Source: Symbiodinium natans (taxonomy: Eukaryota; Sar; Dinophyceae; Suessiales; Symbiodiniaceae). From it: a stretch of 64,000 nt of DNA. Of the stretch, positions 32,401-47,400 are shown piece by piece. The position numbers and the translations under genes were made by a program. The notes below the pieces were generated by a model. The model did no database searches. It was given only the letters and a program-made list of their open reading frames with translations, and was not told the DNA's origin. Numbering within the stretch: position 1 is the first letter of the stretch; the number at the start of each line of letters is the position of its first letter. The DNA lies in NCBI GenBank assembly GCA_905221605.1, contig CAJNDS010000004.1, positions 1 through 64,000 of the forward strand, written 5' to 3'.

Positions 32401-35400
32401 ACCCTAAACCCTAAACCCTAAGCCCTAAACCCTGACAAGGCAGAGACCACCGGACAGCCATGGATGGATCGCATCTACAACGAGTCCTGCACTAGCGCAG
32501 GCCTTGCGCACTGGTTTGGTTTAGGGTTTAGGGTTTTGGGTTTCGGGTTTAGGGTAAGGCCCCCTAAAAGCGCCCCGAAAGAACTCATCCGAGTGCTGTG
32601 GAGTGCCGGTCCACGGGTTTGGGGTTTAGGGTTTGGGGTTTAGGGTTTAGGGTTTAGGGTTTGGGGTTTAGGGTTTAGGGTTTTTAGGGGTTTTCGGGTT
32701 CTGGTCATTTTCAACACCAGAAATTCCCCCCGCAGGCGCTGCAGGGCCCGACGTTCCGGTGAGACAGGAGCGGGGTGATGGAGCTGAGATCGAGCCGGTT
32801 TAGGGTTTAGGGTTTAGGGTTTAGGGTTTAGGGTTTAGGGTTTAGGGTTTAGGGTTTAGGGTTTAGGGTACTGTTTGGGCACTTGGAGGTTCATGGTGCT
32901 TATAACCCAATGATAACTGTACTTATAAGTGCTCTAATGTGGTTTCAATTGCGGTTATAAGTACCGTTATAATTTGGTTCTTAAGTACCATGAACCTCCA
33001 AGTAGTTCTCGAAATTAGGGTCCCTTCTTGGCTGGGTCAAATCTATAAGGGTGCCGCATTATAAAGGTGCCCAAACAGGGTAATTTAGAGAACTACCTGT
33101 GTGCTTAAGGACTCTCCAATAAACAACAACATCGTTCTCCTCCTGACAGCATGGAGCCACTGTGTTGAGGGTTGAGGGTTTAGGGTTACTGTTTGCTGAA
33201 GAAGCCCCCCGCCCCTCCAAGAAAAAAATATTCTTCCCTGTATGTGCAATAAGGGGATTAATGCTTATTATTCTTTTTAAGCTTGTTGTGATTATTTTTA
33301 TTCTTATAATATATATATATATATATATATTTTTTTTTGGGGGGGGGTTCTTAAGCACATAGTAGTTTAGGAGTTCAATATAGGGGCCTTGTTAAGTAAA
33401 CAAGGTTTTGGAGGTCATGGATAGTACTTGGAGGTTCATGGTACTTAATAGCCCAAATATGACTGTACTTCTAACCCAATTGTAACCACATTAGGGCACT
33501 TCAGGGGTTTATAAGTGGCTTGTAGGTACAGTTATATTTGGTGTAAGTACCATGAACCTCCAAGTATACTCATACAGGGACCAGAAGGGGATATTTCCGA
33601 CTCCAGGCTGTAGGGCTTGGGGCTTCTGCGGTTTGAGGGATTTAGGACTTCCCTCAACCCTAAACCCTAAACCTTGCAAGAGGGGCTTGTGCGGGCCAAG
33701 GCACATGAACACCAACATCTCTTAAAGGCAAGTACAGTTGCAGCGGTCATTGTTTCGATTCAGGGTGTAGGTTTACGGTTTAGGGTTTAGGGTTTAGGAT
33801 AAGCTAATCTCATCATAGGGCTCAATGAAGTGTTTTGTAGGCCTTGACTGTGTGTAGTCAAGACTGGGGTTCAGGAGGGTATAGGCTTCTTAGTTTAAGG
33901 TTTAGGGTTTAGGGTTTAGGGTTTAGGGGGTTCCATGAGGGTTTAGCTTTTAGCAGGCCCCCCCTGCAGAAAAAGGGCATTTAGAGCCTCACCCCTGAAC
34001 AGGTACAACCTAAACCCTAAACCATGTGCCTGCTCGTTCATGCAGTATCCTGCAGTTGCTACTTTTCGCCTGGCACCTGAACTATAAACTTTAGTCCAAC
34101 ATCAACCCCGGATGAAACCCAACGCTCAAGGTCCACCTTCTCCTGCACCCCCAAAGCCCCACACTTTGCGAGCTATGCCTGAGCAGGACACGTACTGGCT
34201 CGACATCGCGCAGGACTTGGATGCTACGACTGCCCACCTCGATCATCTGCAGAGAATCGGCTGGCTCTCGGATAGCACCGACGAAGCTTGGCTGCAGAAG
34301 CTGGGTGTAGGTTCCGTGGGGCCTGTGAAGCGGACACGGGCAGTTCCTACCCTTATCTACCCTCAAAACACTATACCCTAAGCCCTAAACCCTAAACCCT
34401 AAACCCTACTCTGGGCAACCCAAAGAGGGGTAGCCTATATTTCGGGGGCAAACGAGTGGTGCGGAAGTGTGAAGACCACATGTTCGTGGCAGGTCGGGCA
34501 GCACACATATACACACACACACACACACAGCTAGTTATGCAATTCCCCATCTATACATGTACATATACATGTACATATACATGTACCTGTACATGTACAT
34601 GTACATATGCATGCACATGCACATGCATAATGTTTGTGTATATACGTGTGTATGACATACATACATACATACATACATACATACATACATACATACATAC
34701 ATACATACATGTATATATATATATATGTCTAGCTATGGATATACACGTCATTTTCCCAGTATTTGTTGAGCTCAGGGACTCATCTGCAAGGCATTCTTCT
34801 ACAACCAGCGCCTCGACCGCTCGTGGTGTCATCTCCTTGGGGTTCAGGGTTCAGGGTTCAGGGTTCAGGTTTAGGGTTTAGGGTTTAGGGTTTAGGGTTT
34901 AGGGTTTAGGGTTTAGGGTTTAGGGAGGGGTCGCTTCTGGAGTTTCGGGTTTAGAACTATGAGGCCATGCCCGAGGTCCCAAACCATACAAACCCTAAAC
35001 AACGAGGGTTGTGTGAGTGAGAGGTTTTGAAGATTATGAAGTATTCCACGAAATACAAGAATATGTGATCATGGACTGTTCGTATTGGGTGGGGGCGGAG
35101 GTGCGGGGGTGGCGATTCTAGGATGTTCCAAGGCTACCTGTTGTATGCCCTACGCAACCCAGGGGCCTAGGTTTTGGGTTTAGGGCTTACCGTCTGTGCC
35201 CAAATTACACAGGTTTAGGTTTTTTAGGTTTTAAGGTTTTAGGGCTTCAGAACTCTATATAGACATCAGGCAAGTTGAGGGACCATGAAATTCCCAAATT
35301 CTGAACCGCAAACCCTAAACCCTACACCTGAACCGCTTGGGTGGGGGTTGCCTGGCTGGTTGCACTTGCGTGGAGCCTGCTGTTGCAGAGAGTGCTTGTA

Positions 35401-38400
35401 GAAACACGAACAGTAGCCCTAAACCCTAAATAAACCCTAACTAAACCCTAACCCCGAAACCCCGAAACCCCGAAACCCCGAAACCCCGAAACCCCTAAAC
35501 CCTAAACCCTAAACCCTAAACCCTAAACCCTAAACCCTAAACCCTAAACCCTAAACCCTAAACCCCCCCCCCCCCCCCCCAGAATAAAGGCGGAGCCAGC
35601 ACTTTGTGGTCATAGTGCTGGACTTCATCCTGGAAGACAGCGGGTAGCCGTGCAAAACGTGGGGTTTAGGGTTTAGGGTTTAGGGTTTAGGAGTTTAGGG
35701 TTTAGGTTGGGGTTTGGGGTTTGGGGTTTGGGGTTTGGGGTTTGGGGTTTGGGGTTTGGGGTTTGGGGTTTGGGGTTTGGGGCTCAAGGGCTTCGTCCTC
35801 CCGACGCCTTTCACTGAAGAGTAAGGGCCTTGAGTGAAAAGGTTTTAGTCTACTTCTTCTGGTGAGGGAGGTGTAGACTCGTACTCCGTCGTGGTTACAG
35901 TGCGGATCAGAACAGCGGCGGGAGTCCTCGGCCGTCCTAATGTCAGCCAAGAGGGCGATCGATCTTCACACTGGTTCTGTGTCGGTCAATGGGATTGATA
36001 CAGAGCTGGCCACTGTGGGAACAGAGTTCAGACCAGAGATTGACCTGAGCAAGATACCTCCCCGGGCCGATATCGCTCTTGATGATTACTACCAGATAGT
36101 ACCAAAGCTGCGTCCAGTTGTCAGATCCGACAGAGGTAGGTCAGCGATTGGAGCCCTGGTCAGGCAATTGTCCTCCGCAGGAGGTTTACTGAAAGGAGGG
36201 ACATCTTTCGTGGATATACTCTGGGGAACACCTCAAGATGTAGGTGTGAACCGCTGGACACCGCAGTGGTAAAGGATGGGATGGCTAGCTCTGTGTTTTC
36301 ATATCTGTCATCCAACCTATATGCGCCTATTGAGGCGGGTGAGACGGCTGAAGAGCGCAAACGATTTGTGCAGATAGGCAAGCATCTCGAATCCTTCATT
36401 GGAACATTCGCAACTTTCGTAGTTGAGCATGCTTTCTGCAGGTACAATGGCGCAATCAGACCTCTTGCAGTCGTATGTGGCGGCAGTTTCAGCGCATTTT
36501 ACTCTTCGATATGATTACGTCCTTGCAGATTTCTTTCCTTGATTTAAGTGTGCTTCTTCATGGTGATATGGGTGCATAGAACAGTTTGCGTGATGTTTTG
36601 AGATGTTTTGCGTGATGTGACTTCTGAGACGTTGCATGTTTGCCGGCAGCCTCCAAAGTCCGTTGCTCGAAAGGGGGTGGCCGAGAGGCTCCTTGCCAAA
36701 AAAAGTTTTGGATTGAGGGACTTTGACTTTTTCTGGGAAGGTATCCTCAAGGAGGGTTTAGGGTTTAATTAGGGTTTAAGGTAACCCAAGGTTCCCTAAT
36801 GCTCCTCACTACTCCCGAAGGCTCCCTAAGCTTCCCTACGTTTTTAGGTGCCTAACCCCTGTGAACCCCCTTCGCTTGAGAACCCTGCAAAAGAGCTTCC
36901 TCCACAGCATGTGCTTCCCGAATGTCCTTTATTGTCCCTAAACCCTAAACAGCTATATACAGGGCGCTAGATACAGCATGCAAAAACAAAATGGCTCAGC
37001 ACATGTAGGGAAAAAGGCTAACTTTTGGTGCTAAGAGGATCTGTCAAACCCCACTAAACCCTAAACCCAAAACCCTAAGCCCCACCCCCTTAAGAACCCT
37101 GTAACTCTTGCAGCTTCGGCTCCTGTCTATTTTGCAGTCGATGTACGTCTAACAAAACGCCTCTAAGCACATTATATTGAAACAGGGTTTAGGGTTTAGG
37201 GTTTAGGGTTTGGGGTTTAGGGTTTAGGGCTTAGGGTTTAGGGTTCTGGTGAGTGTATATAAGATTACTTTTGAATATTGGTGAGTGTATATATTGGGTG
37301 TCCTTTTAGGGGCACAAGAAATTGCAACCCTACTTCAAAGCTTCGCAAGAATTTCAGAAGGTAGGTGTTCATGTTAGCAACCCAGCCTGACGCCGGAAAC
37401 GGCAGATTGAGTCTAGCGTTGATCACGAACCCTACACAGCCTTTACAGCCGAAACCTTGAAAAAGATGTCGAATCCTAACAATCCTAGCCCACAGCGGTT
37501 TCTCGGGCCTGCACCCGTTCCCCTAAACCCTAAGCACTAAGCCCTAAAAACTACACGGAGAGCCGAATGAGTCCTCCCTTGAAGGTATCTCCACCGCCGA
37601 CAGACACTTCAGATGATGCCTTCGCAACTCGGACTGGGCCTGAAGGTGTAGGGTTTAGGGCTTAGGGTTTACTCTTTAGGCTTTAGGGTTGAAGGTTTTG
37701 GCTTCGGGTTTCGGGTTTGGGTGCTGAGCCGGGAACCCTGGACTTCGCTTTGCACCGGGCGCGCTTTAACCGACTTTAGGGGTTTAGGGTTTAGGGTTTA
37801 GGGTTGTACCTACACTGCCGGAGGAGGACGGGGATGGGGAGAGACACCAATTCCTTAGGGAATGGGTAGGTATAGGGTGTAGGGTTTTAGTGTTAGAAGA
37901 AGCGTCCTACTATACATACAAAGGTTAGCCTTTCTGGGGGCTAGGGCAGTCAGCCCCCAAGTGAAGCAGCCCTCTCGGGATCTTAGTTGAGACCTGCGCA
38001 CCTGCGCCCTGAGAGGTGTTTTTTTGCACTTTCCTCCCCGTAAAAAATAGATAAATACATATATACATTTATATGCTTCCTTTAAAGGGAAACATAGGGA
38101 ATATACTCCTTTTTGAGGGTGGGTTCTCAAGAACTTTTTTAAAATACTACTAGTACTACTATTATTACTATGATGATGATTATGATTACAGTCATTACTT
38201 TAAAGACCATGTTAAGCAGCGACCTCAGGATCGTGTACAGCTCCAACCCGAACTTCATCCTTTCCAGCACGTCGGCCGACATCCTGGCTGCCTTGGGGCT
38301 GACCGCATGCGCCCCTGGGCTCGCGAATAGGGTTTAGGGTTCAGGCTTTAGGGTTTTATTCGGTTCAGGGTTTGGGGAAGCCGAGCTTAGGGTTTAGGGC

Positions 38401-41400
38401 TAGGTTTTAGGGTATAAGGCTAGGGTTTGGGGTTCAGGGTTTGGGTGATCCCCCCTCCACTTCCCCGGCTATAGAGGAGAGCTTAGGGTTATGGGGTGAG
38501 GGTTGCAGGTAAGTGTTCCCCCCGCCTTGCCCCCCCCCCAAACCTCCCCCCCGGGAGGCTTGTGTGCTCTATAGCAGACCGCTCAGAGTTTTTTCAAAAC
38601 AAAGCCCTCATTTCTAGAGTTCTTGAGGGAGGGGGGGGGTTTCAAGGGGGGTTAACCCAAACTTCCCTAATACTCTCTACTTCTCCCTAAGGTACCTACC
38701 CCCATGATACCCCCTCCCTTAAGAACCCTCTGACTAGACCCTAAACCCCAGACCCTAAACCCTAGACCCTAACCCTAAACCCTAAACCCTAAACCTTAAA
38801 CCCTAAACCCTAGCCCTAAACCCTAAGCCCTAAACCCTAAACCCTAAATCGTTTTTCTCCTCCAGAGGATGTCCGGGTTCAGGTCCTGGGAGCCGCCTTT
38901 TCCACGGCTGTCACCATCAGCCAAACCTGGGTCAAGTATGAAACGACATATATGCATATATGGTTTAGGGTTTAGGGTTTAGGATATGTGTGTATATATA
39001 TATATACATAAACAGTAATATACTCTTATGTACATATATACATATATACATCAGAGTTTTCGCGCTATGTATATATATATATATATATAGACTCATTTTA
39101 CATACAGCACCAGATAACATATACAATAATTAAGTGTTACATGTAAATATGACGCGGCAGAGAGAGAGAGAGAGAGAGAGAGAGATGTAAATATGACATG
39201 ATGCATACTGCATGCCCCCCCCCCCCAACAAAGAACAAAGAATCAATAACAATGCATTTCATTGTTGGGCACTTTAATTCCTAAGAAAAAGCAAATCCTA
39301 TTTTTGCTAGGGTTCCAAAGTGTTGTATAGTCATTCGTAGAAATCTTATGCTTCCCGAGGCTCTGGGCCCGTTCTAATTGGAATGCCTAGTTTTTAAAAT
39401 GCGCGTTGGGGCCCTGGAGCTAAGAACCAAGAACCAAGGTTCCTGTATATGGATCTGTGGGGGGGTTGGTTGCGTTGAAGGTTACTTGAGATTGCATACT
39501 CGGAGGAGGGGAAGGGGCGACGGAGGTTGAGGACTGCATAATCAGGTTTTCGTGTGAGGAGAACGCAAAGGAAATGATTGCCCCTGCAGCGTGCAGCGTG
39601 ACGACTTCCACCCACCCAGTCTCGTGGTCAAGCCCCCTAAACCCGAAACCCTAAACCCTAAGCGCTTACCAGGTCCTAAGTCATGAGTCTACAGCCCTCC
39701 CTAAAACCCTGAACTCCCTAAACTCTGAGCTCAGCATAGCTCAGCCTGAGCTGGAAAAGCTTCAGCCCTAAACCCCAAACCCCAAACCCTAAACCCCAAA
39801 CCCTAAACCCTGAACCGCACAGCCAAGCCCTAAAACAAGGTTGTCGTAGAGCTGCTCATGTGGCGGCAAGCAGCCGCCTGTCCCAAAAGAGTTGGGCCGA
39901 AGGGCAGTCGGGTTCAGGGGTTTAGGGTTTAGGGTTTCGGGTTTAGGGTTTAGGGCTAGGGTTTAGGGTTTAGGGTTTCGGGTTTATGGTTTAGGGTTTA
40001 GGGTTTCGGGTTTAGGGTTTAGGGTTTGGGCGAGGTGGCAAGCCTGTTGCAAAAGGGTTCAGGGGTCTAGGTTCTTTCGGGTTATAGGAGTCACGTTTCG
40101 GGAGTCGGAAAGAAGGGGTCTAAGGCTCTGCAGGGTTCACCCTAAACCCTAAACCCTACACCCTGACCCTAAACCCTGCACCCTCCACCCTAAACCCTAA
40201 ACTGGGGACCCCTGGGTTGCCACCACTTGAAGGGCCCACGCGCCTTGCCGTCGAGGAACTTGAACCCTTAGGGTTCAGGGTTTAGGAGGGTTGAGGTTCT
40301 TAGTTTAGGGTTCAGGGTTCAGGGTTGAGGGTTGAGGGTTGAGGGTTGAGGGTGAAGGGGCTACCATCTTATTTGGGGGACTTGTAGGGATTTAGGTGCC
40401 TCACCCTCCCCCTCACTCTCAAAAACCTCACTGATGGGCTCTTGAATTCCCCACACTACTGACTTGGTTCCCCTCCTGAACAACCGAAACTAGGCTTAAT
40501 TATCCCTAAATAGCCTTAATTATGGGGGAAGGTAAGGGGGGGTAGGAGAGAGCGGAGTAGTAGGGGAACCCACGACTTTGGGTAGCCCAGAAGGGCACCC
40601 TTTTTTGTCTTCCAAAAGGGTTTACAGGGCTACCAAGAAGAACTCCTAAACCCTAAGCCCTAAACCCTAAACCCCAGACCCTAAACTCTAAACCCTAATC
40701 CAATTTAGGTGCGAGCACGGCGGCTCCAGACTTTCGTCTTCAACGTCTACCGGCTGGCGAGCTTGGGAAGCGTCTTGGGCGGAGCCGCTCGGAAGGAAGC
40801 CCTTGCAGGGCTCTGGAGGGTTTAGGGTTTAGGGTTTAGGGTTTAGGGTTTAGGGTTTAGGGTTTAGGGTTCTGGAAAGCTAAAGGCCTCATTTCATACT
40901 GGTTCCCCGACTACCCCCCGCCCCCTAGATTCCCCCCACAGTTTTGGCTATTTGGGGATAGTTAAGCCTAACTGAAACTATGTAAAGGGGAACCTAGTAG
41001 TAGGGAAACCCATGACAATTCCTCACGCCTAAACTCTAAACCTTTTTGGGTTGGGCTTGGGTTGAGATTTAAAGCTGGGGAAACCCCGAAATCCCCACAT
41101 AGGATTCAAGAATGCATGGTGTACCGGGTCGTGGGTTTAGGGTTTAGGGTTCACCACCACCACAGCTACTACCAACGCCACCACTTCCACAACCACTGCC
41201 ACAACCACTGCCACAACCACCTGCCGCTTATACTGCCACTCTTGTCCTCGTTGCTATAAAAGTTTATCTCAGGGGGTTTAGGGGTAAATGTCTGTAATTA
41301 CAGCCCTGTTGAATCCCTTCCTCCCAACCCGAAACCCGAAACCCTAAACCCAAAACCCTAAACCCTAAAACCTAAACCCTAAACCCTAAACCCAAACTAG

Positions 41401-44400
41401 AACAAACAGGTGGGCTACCTTGCCTTCTACGCCGTGCTGGCTTCCTCAGTGGACCGCGTTACCGACAAGCTACGCGAGTTCGACGCCCTCCCAGCGGACA
41501 CTTCACAGCAGGAAGGGTTCAGGGCTTCGGGCTTAGGGCTTAGGGTTTTGGGTTTTGGGTTTAGGGTTTGATGCTCAGTGCCTGGGTTCAAAAGGGTTTA
41601 GGGTTTAGGGTTCAGGTTTCAGGGTTCAGGGTTCAGGGATTAGGACTGCTTCATTCGTTTAGGGAAAGGCAAGCTAGGGGGCGACTGGAATGCACACGAG
41701 GCACCACCGCCTCATCCCCCTTACAATCCCTCTTTTTTACAGAATCTGTCCTCTGTCCAAAATGCCCATTCTAACTGCCGAGGCCCCCATTCTAATCCCT
41801 ATAAACCCTACAAACCCTGAACAACCCTATCAACCCTACAAGCCCCATCATTAAGAACGGTGACGAACTAGCCCTACAAGGATCGATGTGACGTGCATGT
41901 TGAGGCCCACGCATTCAGGTGGGCTTTGGATCTTGCTCTGATGGTTTTCGCGTGCTTCGTGGCCTGTACGAATTAAGCCCTAAAGCAAACCCTGAACCCC
42001 AAACCTGTGCAACCCTAAACCCATAAACCCTAAACCCATAAAACCCTAAATACTAAACCCTAAACCCATAAACCCTGAACCCTAAACCTTTGATGCAGAC
42101 ACTCGTTCTGGTGAGGCTTTCCTCCAGCTCTGCGGGTGGCAAAAAAGTCCCTAAAACCCCCCAAGCCCTTGTAAAATCCTTAAAAAAGCCCTTGTAAACC
42201 CCTAAGCCCTAAAACCCTGAGTCCCCCAATGAACCCTGAACCGCAAGGAGGTCGATTTTCCGCCGGGAAGCTTGACTGGCTCCGCAGCGAAGCGCTTTCA
42301 GGCGGGCGTTAGGGCTTTAGGGTTTAGGCTTTAGGGCTTTTGGGTTTAAGGTTTAGGTGCCTTGGGGGGGGGGGGGGGGGGGGGGAGGGAGTGGGATCAT
42401 CGGGCATCGGGAACTGCAGGAATGCACCGGACGATTTGGTTAGGTGATTCTCTACTTGGAGGTTCATGGTACTTTTGATAAACCGAACATAGCTGTACTT
42501 ATAACCCACTTAGAAGCTTCTTCAGTGCGCTGAATTGGCTACATTTGGGTTATCAGTACAGTTATAAATGGGTTATGAAGTACCATGAACCTCCAAGTAG
42601 GCGATTCCGGCAACCAGGAGATATGCTCCGCCAGGAGACTTTGGAGGGAGAGCAGCTGAGTTAGAACCTAGCAACCCCACACTGGGCCCCACACCGAAGG
42701 TGGGGAACAACACTTAGCAAGCCAAAACCCTGATCACCCTGATCCCTTATAAATCTTATAAACCCTAAACCCTAACCTTGTTCATCAAAGTTTTCGTTTC
42801 GCGGCTTTGGGACTGTGGCGGGGTCTAAAACCCGGACCCTCCAAACCCCCCAGGATTTAGGGACCCTGGACCCGACGCTTCTGGAATAGGGTCTAGGGTT
42901 TTGGGCAGCCTCCTCAGTCCGTGCCTAAACAGGGTTTGGGGCGTCACTTAAATCACACTCTCTTCCGTGCGATCCCTCCCAAGCAACGCACCCCCCCGAT
43001 TTCTGCTCTGAGCCTTTCAACCCTAAACCCTCAGACGCGGCAAACAAAAACCTGCGTCCTAAACGCTAAATCGTCACTGAAGCTAAGCCTTAGAAACCCT
43101 AAACCCTAAACCCTAAATCTGGGTTTTTGGAATCCCGGTCGGATGCCTCTGCTCGTGGCAGCCGATCTTTAGAGCTTTTTCCTCTGTTTGGTAAAATTAC
43201 ACCCCCCCACCCTGCCAGAATTTCTGACATTAGTCCTCCCCCCTCCCCCCCCTCCCCCCCCCCCCTCCCCCCTCCCCCCTCCCCCTCCCCCTCCCCCCTC
43301 CCCCCCTCCCCCCTCCCCCCTCCCCCTCCCCCCTCCCCCTCCCCCTCCCCCCTCCCCCCTCCCCCCTCCCCCCCTCCCCCCTCCCCCCTCCCCCTCCCCC
43401 CCTCCTCCCCCCCTACCCCTTGTATCTTCTCCTGTCAAAGACCGGTTGCGGTGAAGGGGGGCCTTGGTAGATGTTTTGGAGGCTATGGACGACGTCTACA
43501 GCCTGACACAAGATGGCGCAGAACTGTTTCGGGGCATTGTTCAGGGGAGGGTTGGAGGGCCGATGCCTCTTTAGCGACTCGCAGGTTTAGGATTTTAGAT
43601 GGACTTAGAGTTTAGGGCTGTTTGGGAAATTCAGGAGTTTCGGGGGGCATCAGTTCGTGAGGAGAATCTTTCCGATGAAGGAGGCCCTTGAAGTTTAGGG
43701 GCCTCCGGGGTGCCTGAGGGTTTGGGGCTCAAATTCTCCGACAATTCCTCTGCTTTGCACCGGGTTGTTTAAAGCTGGGGAGTGAGTACCCCCAAGAAAG
43801 CTCTAGTCAGTTATGGGGATAATAGATGCATCATCACTTCCTAGGACCTATGAAGCTGCAATTAAACCTCCCGAAAGCCCTGAACCCCAGACCCTAAACC
43901 CTAAACCCTAAAACCCTAAACCCTAAACCCGAAAACCCTCAGGTACCGCGGCACTCAGTGGCTCTGCTTCTGGTACATGCTGGTCCTCTTAGTGAAGTGG
44001 GGCGAAGGCCAGGGCCGGCGAAAAAAAAAAAAAAGCCCAGAACCTCAAGACTTGACTCCAAACCCCTAAAACCTTGCAGGTGGCAAAGCCCCTAAACCCT
44101 AAACCCTAAACCCTAAACCCTAAACCCTAAACCCTATAAATCATCACTGAAGTCGGGGCCTTAAACCCTGAGTCGAAGAGCACCTCTGGGCCTCTGGGCC
44201 TTTTTTGGGGGTTTAGGGTGTATGGTTCATCGTGCCAGCTGACGCAAAGAGTATGGGTTCCAAAAAGGGTTTAGGGTTTAGGGGTTTAGGGGTTTGCGCC
44301 TTTTGCGAAGGCCTTCCGGTGTCACCTCGGCTGATGGTCTTCATCAACACGCTCTACGATGCCATGGGCAACATTCTTTACTTCGTGCTGGTGTTCTTCG

Positions 44401-47400
44401 TGGTGTTGCCTGGAGTATTCAAGATTAGGGTTGCGACTTGCGGGCGGAATGGGTTTAGGAAAGTTTAGGGTTTTGGCTTTGGGGATTAGGCTTCGGGAGT
44501 GTGTGAAGTGGGCCTTTGTCTTTGTCTCTAAACCCTAAACCCTAAACCCTAAACCCTAAACCCTAAACCCAAAATTTTCTGGGGTCTTGCCGTCCTCCGT
44601 AGCATGATATGGTGCACGGATTGGGCTCATATGTCACTACGCTTCGAGGGTGCGCTGTATGCTTGCAGTATTAGGTGTGAAGGGCTTAAAAGGTTTAGTA
44701 CAGATATGGGGTAATTACGCTGCTTTCATGGTGCTCCCCCGTCTTGAGGGTAGGATGTTCAAGGCTGTTCTGTGTGTCAGGACTTCAGGACATAGGGATC
44801 AGATATGTCGGGGAGCTATCGCATCGTAGGTCCCCACCTGTGATTGACTGGCGCACTGCGTGTGATGCCGACAGCTACGTGCGGCGAACCCCTCCATGCG
44901 GTGCCGTCGCAACCAGCGGCCGCCGTACTGGCTGCGCGGCAGAGCATGCCATCGTTTCTGACGCCTGCTCGCGTGGCGTGGTGCTACGGCAGCGCCAAGG
45001 CCACCCTCAAACGCCTCAGGGGCGTCTGTCTTAGCTGGATGTGCCTTTGCGGGCTCCGAAAACTTTCTGGTACCGTGTTCTTGTGCGAATGTTCGTGCAC
45101 CATGCTGCCGAACCCCAAGCCCTATAGACCCTAAGCCCTAGGCAGGTGGCAAAAAAAACCCTAAACCCCAAACCCAAACCTGGTTCTCGTGGCCATAATG
45201 CCTCCGGGGGCACGGAGGAAACAGCAACAAGGCAATGGCCACGGCGACGTGACCCAAAGACCACCCCAAAGTCCGAAGCACTTTGCTACCATTTGCTTTA
45301 GAACACCCCCCCCCCCCCCCCCCCCCCCCCCCCACCAAAAAAAAAAAAAAAAAAAAACAAGGGCTTAGGGTTTAGGGCTATACTGTTTGCTTAAGAATAT
45401 GGATGTTCTTCCTCAGGACGGAAATAAGTGGATTATTTACATTTTCTGAAGCGTTCTTAAGCAAATAGTAGCCAATTTCCAATGGACCTTGAGAAGTCAT
45501 CCTTCCAACGAGGCTCGTGTGGCCGAAGGTGATTTTTGAAGAGAGCCCTAAAAACCCTAAACCCTAAACCCTTTTTGCAGCTGGTCCTTTCGGACCATAC
45601 GCCCGGAAGAGCCCTGAACCGAACCTTCCTGCACAGCCTCCTCACCCTATATTCTGACGGATCTGGGGGTGGAGGGCTGGGGGTTTAAAGGTTTAGGGTT
45701 TAAAGGTTTAGGGTCTGGGGTTTAGGGTTTTGCCCAACACGCAACCGAAACCTCTTAAACCCTGAGCTCGCATCAAAACTCACATGGCTCAGCCTGCTAT
45801 CCCATGTACCAGACGCCTAAGCTTCCGCAATGCCTTTCCTGAGCCTTCCACGCGAACCTGAGCAAAAAAAAACCCAAAAAAGTCTCCGTAACCTCTCCAC
45901 CCTAAACCCTACAAACCCTAAACCCTAAACCCTAAACCCTCAACGCTATAAGCCCTAAACCCTCAGGTTCGTGAACTTCGCCCTCGGCGCACATTTCCTC
46001 TTCGGCCACATCCTCTACTCCTGGTCCCGGTCGGTCCTTCCCTTCACTTCATCCTTCAGGCCTTTGTGGTTTCAAGGGGGTTTAGGGTTTAGGGTTTAGG
46101 GTTTAGGGTTTAGGGTTTAGGGGTTTAGGGTTTGTAGGGTTTGTAGGGTTTAGGGTAGTTTAGGGCTTATGGTTTTTGTACGAGGTTCTGTTCTACACAC
46201 ACACCTGCAACGTTGGCGAAGTCCACTCTTTCCAACCATTTCTTGGATTTGTCCGTTTGCGCCTTGCTCAGAAGAAGCGGCTGGCATTGAACCGATCTAG
46301 GTTCCCTTACTTGGAGGTTCATGGTACTTGTTAACCCAAGTATAACTGTACTTATAACCCACTTATAAGGCCCTTAAGCACCCAAATGTGGTTATACTTG
46401 GGTTAGAAGTACAGTCAGTACAGTTATAATTGGGTTATTAAGTACCATGAACCTCCAAGTATAGCCATGGCAGTCGGCAATCGCCTACATGAGATCCTGC
46501 AGTGCTGATGGACCGACCCCTCACGAATGCAAGCCCCTATCCCGAACCCAGCCCCCCAAAAGGGTACCCTCATCTAGGACCCAGAGTAGGCCCTTATTCC
46601 TTTTTTTGGGACTTAGGCTACCTGATAGACCCCTTTAAACCAAAAGGGGCACCCTTGTTATTGCCAGGTTATTCTTGGGCCGAAACCCTAATTCCTAAAC
46701 CAGAAACCCTGCAAAACCATTTTGAATGTGGTTACTGGCCTGCCCAAGAAACCCTAAGCTAGGATTCTGGCCTCGGGCAACGAGCGGCCTTTACTTCCGG
46801 ATTATCTTTTACATAGCCCAAGAGCTAGGCTGAGTACAAGGTGAGTCCCCGCCTCAACACTTGAGGCTTGGGGGTATAGCTGCGGTTTAGTTTGGGTGGA
46901 GGGGTTGGACCAGGATCAGAAGGATTCGCGGGGGTTTCGGATCTAGGGCGGCTTGTAACTGAAGCTACTGCGAGGTTCGTGGCACTTATTAACCCAAATA
47001 GAACTGTACTTATAACCCACTTACAAGCCCATTAAGTGCCCTAATGTGGTCATCAGTGCAGTTCTGGATTATCAAGTACCACAAGTACCCATGAACCTTC
47101 AAGTAGCGCTAAATCCTAAACCGTAAACCTTACACCCTCTTGAAGCAGGGTCCTTCTCGGGGACTTTGACTTCATGGCCATGTACACCATTGCACCAGCG
47201 GCTTGACGAAGTATCGCCACCGCGGGGTTCAGCTCGGCGTTGTTTGTTTGGGGCTGCAAACTCCTCGACCCTGCAGTTCTCAAGGCCCGAAACGCTGAAA
47301 TACACAAATCCGGTGAGGCCCCAAAAGCCCCAGAACCCTCAACCCTAGGAGTGTTTGGGTTTAGGGTTTAGGGTTTAGAGCCCTTATCCCCGTCTCCACC

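Noticed and set aside
34456-34881. Thr/Tyr/His-rich ORFs on both strands
   Set aside because: Products of (TACATG)n and (ACAT)n microsatellites; the channel exon at 34776-34841 uses a different frame.
43127-43615. Proline-rich + strand and glycine-rich - strand ORFs
   Set aside because: They are translations of a (CCCCCCT)n tract. Only the 43471-43550 part, in another frame, looks like an exon.
46271-46312. Extra channel exon (EEAAGIEPI) before the pore exon
   Set aside because: Phase leads to a stop at its donor, and the pore exon joins cleanly to the 46065 donor without it.
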